This document shows positions 59,143-64,000 of a stretch of 64,000 bases of DNA, piece after piece. The DNA lies in NCBI GenBank assembly GCA_965206775.1, contig CBDBKU010000003.1, positions 558,001 to 622,000 of the forward strand, in the 5' to 3' direction. Position numbers and translations under genes: made by a program. The notes beneath the pieces are model-generated. The model ran no database searches, had not been told where the DNA came from, and worked only from the letters and a program-made list of their open reading frames with translations. The DNA is from VXMF01 sp965206775 (GTDB lineage Bacteria; Acidobacteriota; Terriglobia; Bryobacterales; UBA6623). Every line of letters begins with the position of its first letter. Position 1 is the stretch's first letter.

Positions 59143-61710
59143 TCACTCCGGAGCGATGGCTGCTGTCCGCTCGCCGTCCTTGACGATCCCGAACACTCGC
59201 TTGAAGAAGCTTGGCTTCGGAGGCTCGTTCGCAACTCGCTGCGCGGCCTCGGCTTCGCGCCTGCGTTCGCTCAGGTAGCCGCCTAGATCCGAAGAGCTAG
59301 GCTGCGTGCCCGCAATGTAGACTTCTTCCTTGCAGCCCTGGCAGTACTTCTCGGCGAGCATCAATTGAACCGGGTCCACTGGCAGCCGAATCACACCCTC
59401 CGGCGGCTTGAACCGCCCCGGGTTGGCATAGATCGCCAATTCATGGGCCTTCTTCATGAACATCGCCCAAATAGGCAGCGCCGAATGCGCTCCTTCGAGG
59501 CCGAGATTCGAGTTGTCGTCAAATCCGACCCAGACCACACACACCAAGTTGTTGGTGAAGCCGGCGAACCAGCCGTCATCGTCGGTGCCGGTCTTCCCCG
59601 CGGCGTCAGTGATGCCGTAGCGAAAGCGCGCGCGAATGCCGGACCCGTGCCGGATCACGTCATGCATCATGTGGGTCACGATGTAGGCGACACGAGTGTC
59701 CATGACCTCGCGCATCTCCGGTTCCGTCTCGAACAATGTCGTGCCGTGGTCGTCGCGCACGTAGCGAACGAAATGCGGCTCGGCTCGGACGCCCTTGTTA
59801 ACAAACGCGGTATAGGCCCCGGCAACATCGAGTGGCGTAGCTTCGAAGGCGCCGAGCAATAGCGAGGGAACAGGCAGGATGTTGATGCCCATGCCGGCGC
59901 GCGTCGCTAGGTCGGCAACTCGCTGATACCCTGCCATTTTGCCGAACTTGACGGTCGCGACGTTTACCGAGTGCATAAGGGCGTAGCGGAGGCTAATGCG
60001 TCCGAAAAACTTGTCCAGATGATTCGAAGGCTCGTAGGGTGGCTGCGTCTCCGAGAACTCGAATGTCGTCGGCTCGTCGTCCACAAGCGTGCTTACAGTC
60101 AGGATTCCCGGGGGTGGATCGTAGGTGACCCTGGCGTAGTCCGGCAGCGAATTGCCGTAGCCTCGCTCGATAATCGTGGCCCGCTCCCGGTCCAAAGCGG
60201 TGTCGACCGCGGCGGCGAACGCGAACGGCTTGAACGTGGATCCGGGCTGGCGCTCGGCCAACGCCCTGTTGAGCTGGCTTCCGCCGTAGTCGCGACCACC
60301 GACAATCGCCTTGACCTCGCCTGTGCGCGGGTCCATCGCCACCAAGGCGGCCTGAGCCCTGGGTGGCTCCTTCCCGCGAAATCGACCCTGGTTTGCGATC
60401 CTCTCGTCGACGAGCTTCATGCCCTCGCGCACAGCCTCGACCGCCAACTCCTGCAACTGCTTGTCCAGCGTCGTGTAGACCCAGTAGTTCTTCTTGACGA
60501 GATCTTCGGTGTCGAAGTGCGCCTGAAGGCTCTTGTTGACAAGGTCAATGTAGTATGGAGCGTCGCGCGACTCCATGTGGCCCTGCGAAAGCACGATGTC
60601 CTCGGCGGCGGCGGCCTCGCTGGCTACCTGATCGATGAGTCCCTCGCGGACCATGGCCGCCAGGACCTGGTTGCGGCGCTGCTTGGTGCGATCCGGGTAG
60701 CGATACGGATTGAGGTAGCTCGGTCCCTGCGGCAGCCCGGCCAGCATGGCCGCTTCAGCCAGGGTGATGTCCCGGACGTCCTTGTCGAAGAATCCGCGCG
60801 CCGCCTCGCCGAAACCATGGACATTGAAACTGCCCAGGCGCCCCATGAAGATCTGATTTGAGTAGTTCTCGAAGATCTGTTCCTTGTTGAGGCGTCCTTC
60901 GAGCTGGCGGGCAATCATCGCCTCGGCGATCTTCCGGCTGAAAGTGCTCTCGCGGGTCAGGAAGAAATTGCGGGCCAGCTGCTGGGTGAGCGTCGATGTG
61001 CCTCGAGGCTTCTTCCACTGCCGGAGGCCGTCGAACGCTGCGCGGGCAGTCCGAATGAAGTCGATGCCGTGGTGGGAGAAGAAGCGGTGGTCCTCGATTG
61101 CGATCACGGCGTCGATAAGATGCTGCGGATAGTCCCGGTACTTGAACAGCCGACGCTTCGAGCGCTCCTGATCGAACTGGTTGGTGATCAGTTCGGGCTC
61201 GGTCTTATAAGCATTCAGGAGGGTATGGGAGTCGAGCTCGACAATTCGCGCTACACGCCCGTCAGCAATCTCGATCTGGGCTGGAATCGGCGCGAAATGG
61301 GAGAGTTCGCCGGGGTGCACTCGAATGCTGCCATCCGAGATCTCGTACCAGCCGACCGGATTGTCCTTCTCGCGAGTGTAGCCCGCAGAGCGCAGGTTCC
61401 GGGCGATCGCATCCATCTCGGCCGGGTCGCCCACAGAGATCACCCGAGGCACAGCCAGGAAGCGCGCGGTACGGTCGAAGGCCCCGCCTTCCAGACGCAG
61501 GTCTATGATCTTGTTGAATTCCCAGTAGTAGTGGTTGTAAACAACCCCGCCCGCGACCGAACCGATCATTAGGAGCGCGAGCAGAGCCAGGCCCGGCGGC
61601 GTCTGCACGAAGCGCAGCACCTTAGCGAGGAATCCGAGGCGAAATCGCACCCTGCGATCCCGCCGGCCGCCTTTGTTGGCGGCGCGCTTGATCCTCTTTC
61701 CGGTGCTCAT
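59143..61710 (-). CDS. Bifunctional penicillin-binding protein 1A (GT51 transglycosylase + transpeptidase)
   Basis: 855 residues. A basic N-terminus and membrane helix (about 38-58) are followed by the GT51 domain with the catalytic Glu in AIEDHRFFSHHG near 206 and RGTSTLTQQLARNFF near 240. The transpeptidase domain has S-x-x-K in RQPGSTFKPF near 490, S-x-N in HSVN near 578 and KTGTDDDGWFAG near 703. It polymerises and cross-links peptidoglycan at the cytoplasmic membrane. GGAGAAGG precedes the ATG. The C-terminal tail (about 785-855) is Glu/Arg-rich with two cysteines in CQGCK. Confidence 0.94.
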   Translation of the reverse strand: MSTGKRIKRAANKGGRRDRRVRFRLGFLAKVLRFVQTPPGLALLALLMIGSVAGGVVYNHYYWEFNKIIDLRLEGGAFDRTARFLAVPRVISVGDPAEMDAIARNLRSAGYTREKDNPVGWYEISDGSIRVHPGELSHFAPIPAQIEIADGRVARIVELDSHTLLNAYKTEPELITNQFDQERSKRRLFKYRDYPQHLIDAVIAIEDHRFFSHHGIDFIRTARAAFDGLRQWKKPRGTSTLTQQLARNFFLTRESTFSRKIAEAMIARQLEGRLNKEQIFENYSNQIFMGRLGSFNVHGFGEAARGFFDKDVRDITLAEAAMLAGLPQGPSYLNPYRYPDRTKQRRNQVLAAMVREGLIDQVASEAAAAEDIVLSQGHMESRDAPYYIDLVNKSLQAHFDTEDLVKKNYWVYTTLDKQLQELAVEAVREGMKLVDERIANQGRFRGKEPPRAQAALVAMDPRTGEVKAIVGGRDYGGSQLNRALAERQPGSTFKPFAFAAAVDTALDRERATIIERGYGNSLPDYARVTYDPPPGILTVSTLVDDEPTTFEFSETQPPYEPSNHLDKFFGRISLRYALMHSVNVATVKFGKMAGYQRVADLATRAGMGINILPVPSLLLGAFEATPLDVAGAYTAFVNKGVRAEPHFVRYVRDDHGTTLFETEPEMREVMDTRVAYIVTHMMHDVIRHGSGIRARFRYGITDAAGKTGTDDDGWFAGFTNNLVCVVWVGFDDNSNLGLEGAHSALPIWAMFMKKAHELAIYANPGRFKPPEGVIRLPVDPVQLMLAEKYCQGCKEEVYIAGTQPSSSDLGGYLSERRREAEAAQRVANEPPKPSFFKRVFGIVKDGERTAAIAPE

Positions 61711-61748
61711 CTGACCTTCTCCGCCGAGAAAACCCTGCCTAGGGTTCC

Positions 61749-63497
61749 CTATCGCGCCGGGTCCGACGAAAGGGCCGATCTCGCTGCAGGCATTGCCTCG
61801 GCAATACGCTGTTGCAGCACCCTCGATAGCCCTCCGATCATAACATTTTCCGACACATTTGTCTTGCGTTCCGTCAGTTCCACCTGCCCGTCCCCTACGG
61901 TCCGGCCAACAGTGACGCGATACGGAATCCCGATCAGGTCAGCGTCCTTGAACTTCACGCCCGCCCGCTCGGCCCGGTCGTCCAGCAGGACGTCGACTCC
62001 CGCCTCGCGCAACTCGCCGTACAGCGCTTCGGCAGCCTCCCGCTGCGCGTCGTTCTTGCGGTTCACAGGCGTGACCACCGCTTCGAACGGCGCGATGGAA
62101 ACTGGCAGCGCCATGCCCGAATCGTCGTGGTTCTGTTCGATCGCTCCGGTCAGGACCCGCTCGATCCCGATCCCGTACGATCCCATGATAGGTGTGACGG
62201 ACTTGCCGTGCTCGTTGAGTACAGCGAGCCCCATGGATTCCGAGTATTTGTAGCCGAGCTTGAATATGTGGCCTACCTCGATGGCCTTGCGGCACCGCAC
62301 CGGCGATCCGGAAACGATGTCAATGTCTCCGTCCTGGGCCTCGCGCAAGTCCGCAAAGCTTGCCGTGAAGTCGCGTCCTGGCGTGACGTTGCGGAGATGG
62401 AATCCTTCCTTGTTCGCGCCTGTGACCATGTTGCGCCGACCCTCGAGAGCCGAGTCAGCCAGAGTCTTCATTCCGTCAGCCCCTACCGGACCGACATAGC
62501 CAGCTCCCGCTCCCAGCCAGCGCTCGATCTCCTCGGGATGCGCGGCACGCACCTCAGCGGCATCGGCCAGCTCGGCGAGCTTGACCACGCTGAGCTGGTG
62601 ATCGCCTCGAAGCAGGACCATCAGCGGGCGGCCGTCCGCGACCATCAGGAGGGCCTTGATGTGAGACGAGGCGGGCAGGCCATCGAATTCCGCTACGTCT
62701 TCGATCGTCTTCTTGCCGGGCGTGCGGAACTCTTCCGGGTCCGCATCTACATTGGGGTCCGGAATCGCCGGAGGTTGCGCAAGCGTTACTGCCTTCTCGA
62801 GGTTGGCCCGGTATCCCGAGTCCGGGCATTCGACGACCCAGTCTTCTCCAGCGGGCGAGGGCACCATGAACTCGCATGACTCGCTGCCCCCCATGGGACC
62901 CGAATGGGCGTCGACGGCCAGATACTCCAAGCCGCAACGGTCAAAGATGCGGCAATAGGCGTCATGGTGCTTGTCATATGCGACGTCGAGCCCGGCCTTG
63001 TCCATGTCGAAGGTATAGGAGTCCTTCATCGTGAACCGGCGGACGCGCATCAAGCCCGCCTTGGGGCGCGGCTCGTCACGAAACTTCGCCTGAATCTGGT
63101 ACCAGATCTGGGGGAGCTGCTTGTAGCTACGCAACTCGCCGCGAGCGATGAAGGTGACGACCTCCTCCTCGGTCATTCCGAGACAGTACTCCCGGCCCCA
63201 GCGATCCTTGAGCCGGAACATGTCGCCGCCGATAGCGTCCCAACGGCCGCTTTCCTTCCAAACCTCGGCCGGATGGAGTTCGGGGGTGAAAATCTCCTGC
63301 GCTCCGATCGAGTCCATCTCTTCCCGGACAATCCGCTCGATCTTGTGCAGGGATCGCTTCGCCAGGTACAGGTAGCAGTACAGCCCTGCGGACAGCTGGC
63401 GAACGTAGCCGGCCCGCAGCAGGAGCTTGTGGCTTACGACCTCGGCCTCGGCCGGGTCGTCCCGCAGGGTCGGAATAAAGAGGCGGCTCCAGCGCAT
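61749..63497 (-). CDS. proS: Prolyl-tRNA synthetase (bacterial type)
   Basis: 582 residues, the length of bacterial-type ProRS with an editing insert between motifs 2 and 3. The N-terminus RWSRLFIPTLRDDPAEAEVVSHKLLLRAGYVRQLSAGLYCYLYLAKR is textbook. FRDEPRPKAGLMRVRRFTMKDSYTFD near 135-160 is motif 2, and GSYGIGIERVLTGAIEQNHD near 437-456 is motif 3. The INS/YbaK editing domain lies about 225-390. The anticodon domain closes the protein. It charges tRNA-Pro in the cytoplasm and is essential. Confidence 0.96.
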   Translation of the reverse strand: MRWSRLFIPTLRDDPAEAEVVSHKLLLRAGYVRQLSAGLYCYLYLAKRSLHKIERIVREEMDSIGAQEIFTPELHPAEVWKESGRWDAIGGDMFRLKDRWGREYCLGMTEEEVVTFIARGELRSYKQLPQIWYQIQAKFRDEPRPKAGLMRVRRFTMKDSYTFDMDKAGLDVAYDKHHDAYCRIFDRCGLEYLAVDAHSGPMGGSESCEFMVPSPAGEDWVVECPDSGYRANLEKAVTLAQPPAIPDPNVDADPEEFRTPGKKTIEDVAEFDGLPASSHIKALLMVADGRPLMVLLRGDHQLSVVKLAELADAAEVRAAHPEEIERWLGAGAGYVGPVGADGMKTLADSALEGRRNMVTGANKEGFHLRNVTPGRDFTASFADLREAQDGDIDIVSGSPVRCRKAIEVGHIFKLGYKYSESMGLAVLNEHGKSVTPIMGSYGIGIERVLTGAIEQNHDDSGMALPVSIAPFEAVVTPVNRKNDAQREAAEALYGELREAGVDVLLDDRAERAGVKFKDADLIGIPYRVTVGRTVGDGQVELTERKTNVSENVMIGGLSRVLQQRIAEAMPAARSALSSDPAR

Positions 63498-64000
63498 GGC
63501 GAAGGATCCGGGGATCCGGCCGGAAGGCCATCAGCAGCCCGAAATCCCATCGTAGCACCGCTATTTCCGGGACAATTCGGGCAGTCTCGTCCGACGAGTC
63601 TCGCCCCGGCGAGGGCGACGACCATGCAGAGCGGAACAACTCTGCCTCTCGGCCGCAGCCCTCCCCGAGGCCGGGCTCACTCGACAGTTTCAGAGAAGAC
63701 AGGAGCCGAATGGGGCTCTGAGAGGGATGCGGGAATCACGAACGAGGGTGGTTTCGCACATCGATCTGAAGACAGAATCGGGCTTTCGTCTCGCTACAAT
63801 GACTCGTCCGCGGGTACGGGCAAGATTCGGCAGCATCGGCCCTGCACGCGCAAATCCTGACAGGCCCCTCGAGTCAGCAGCGCCCACCCAGACGGCATTG
63901 GGCCTCCAGGGACGGGCTCACACCACGCCATGCCGACTACCACGCCAATGCGTAGGACTTGTCGCGCCGAGGTCCAGCCGCTCCGTAGAGGACTCCTCGC
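63498..64000. other. Intergenic stretch to the window end, no gene seen
   Basis: About 500 bases upstream of proS. Short frames on both strands (for example the minus-strand one at 63690-63887) resemble nothing known. No tRNA or other RNA signature is seen. A promoter for proS is expected near 63500 but not clearly visible. Confidence 0.35.

Noticed and set aside
58599..59183. 194-codon plus-strand frame between the sulfatase and PBP genes
   Set aside because: It starts inside the sulfatase gene, ends inside the PBP gene, and has no domain or biased composition.

Overview
The window looks like a chromosomal segment of a GC-rich, Gram-negative, aerobic bacterium. The best guess is Acidobacteriota. 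The supporting genes are a VWFA-related protein of the acidobacterial type, an Oar-like TonB-dependent receptor with an N-terminal carboxypeptidase-regulatory domain, a PSD1/planctomycete-type cytochrome protein paired with a DUF1501 protein, DUF3604 proteins, a spondin-domain protein and tandem sugar isomerase genes. This is inference from gene content; there is no rRNA gene here to settle the phylum. A complete Na+-NQR cluster and a sodium:solute symporter suggest a saline or host-associated habitat.

Layout. 1-8 kb: two paralogous secreted DUF3604 proteins flank an NHL-repeat protein and a VWFA protein; a signal-peptide-bearing flavodoxin follows. 8-10 kb: panE, then four tRNA genes (Gln, Thr, Gly, Thr). 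9.9-10.3 kb: an ArsC/Spx-family gene on the minus strand whose first redox residue is an in-frame TGA, with a hairpin placed like a bacterial SECIS element, so it is a probable selenoprotein. 10.3-13 kb: an unknown protein and a membrane-anchored alkaline-phosphatase-superfamily protein. 13.6-21 kb: a VapBC-type toxin-antitoxin pair, a spondin-domain protein, a TPR lipoprotein and a large TonB-dependent receptor, separated by long gaps. 21.6-24 kb: der, a MerR regulator and thiS. 24.2-31.4 kb: nqrABCDEF-apbE-nqrM, a full sodium-pumping NADH dehydrogenase with its FMN transferase and maturation factor. 31-36 kb: SDR, GNAT, a small secreted protein, two sugar isomerase/epimerase-like proteins, and overlapping ispD-ispF. 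36.5-44.3 kb: PSD1/DUF1501 pair, DUF3311 plus SSS symporter, glycosyltransferase. 44.3-50 kb: HAD, HNH, dksA-like, leuCD, lspA-lgt. 50-57 kb: pterin dehydratase, S41 protease, MBL hydrolase, cytochrome c, acpP-fabF, etfBA. 57-63.5 kb: sulfatase, PBP1A, proS.

Two observations stand out. First, the TGA-interrupted ArsC-like gene: once the stop is read through, the protein has an intact U-x-x-C redox motif and a full-length family fold. Second, many genes on both strands have a TANNNT (-10-like) hexamer ending only 6-10 nt before the start codon and no Shine-Dalgarno sequence. Others in the same window (nqrA, panE, acpP, leuD, dksA, the PBP gene) have ordinary Shine-Dalgarno leaders. This points to widespread leaderless transcription, and several start codons below were chosen on this basis. 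No CRISPR array, complete insertion sequence or prophage was recognised.
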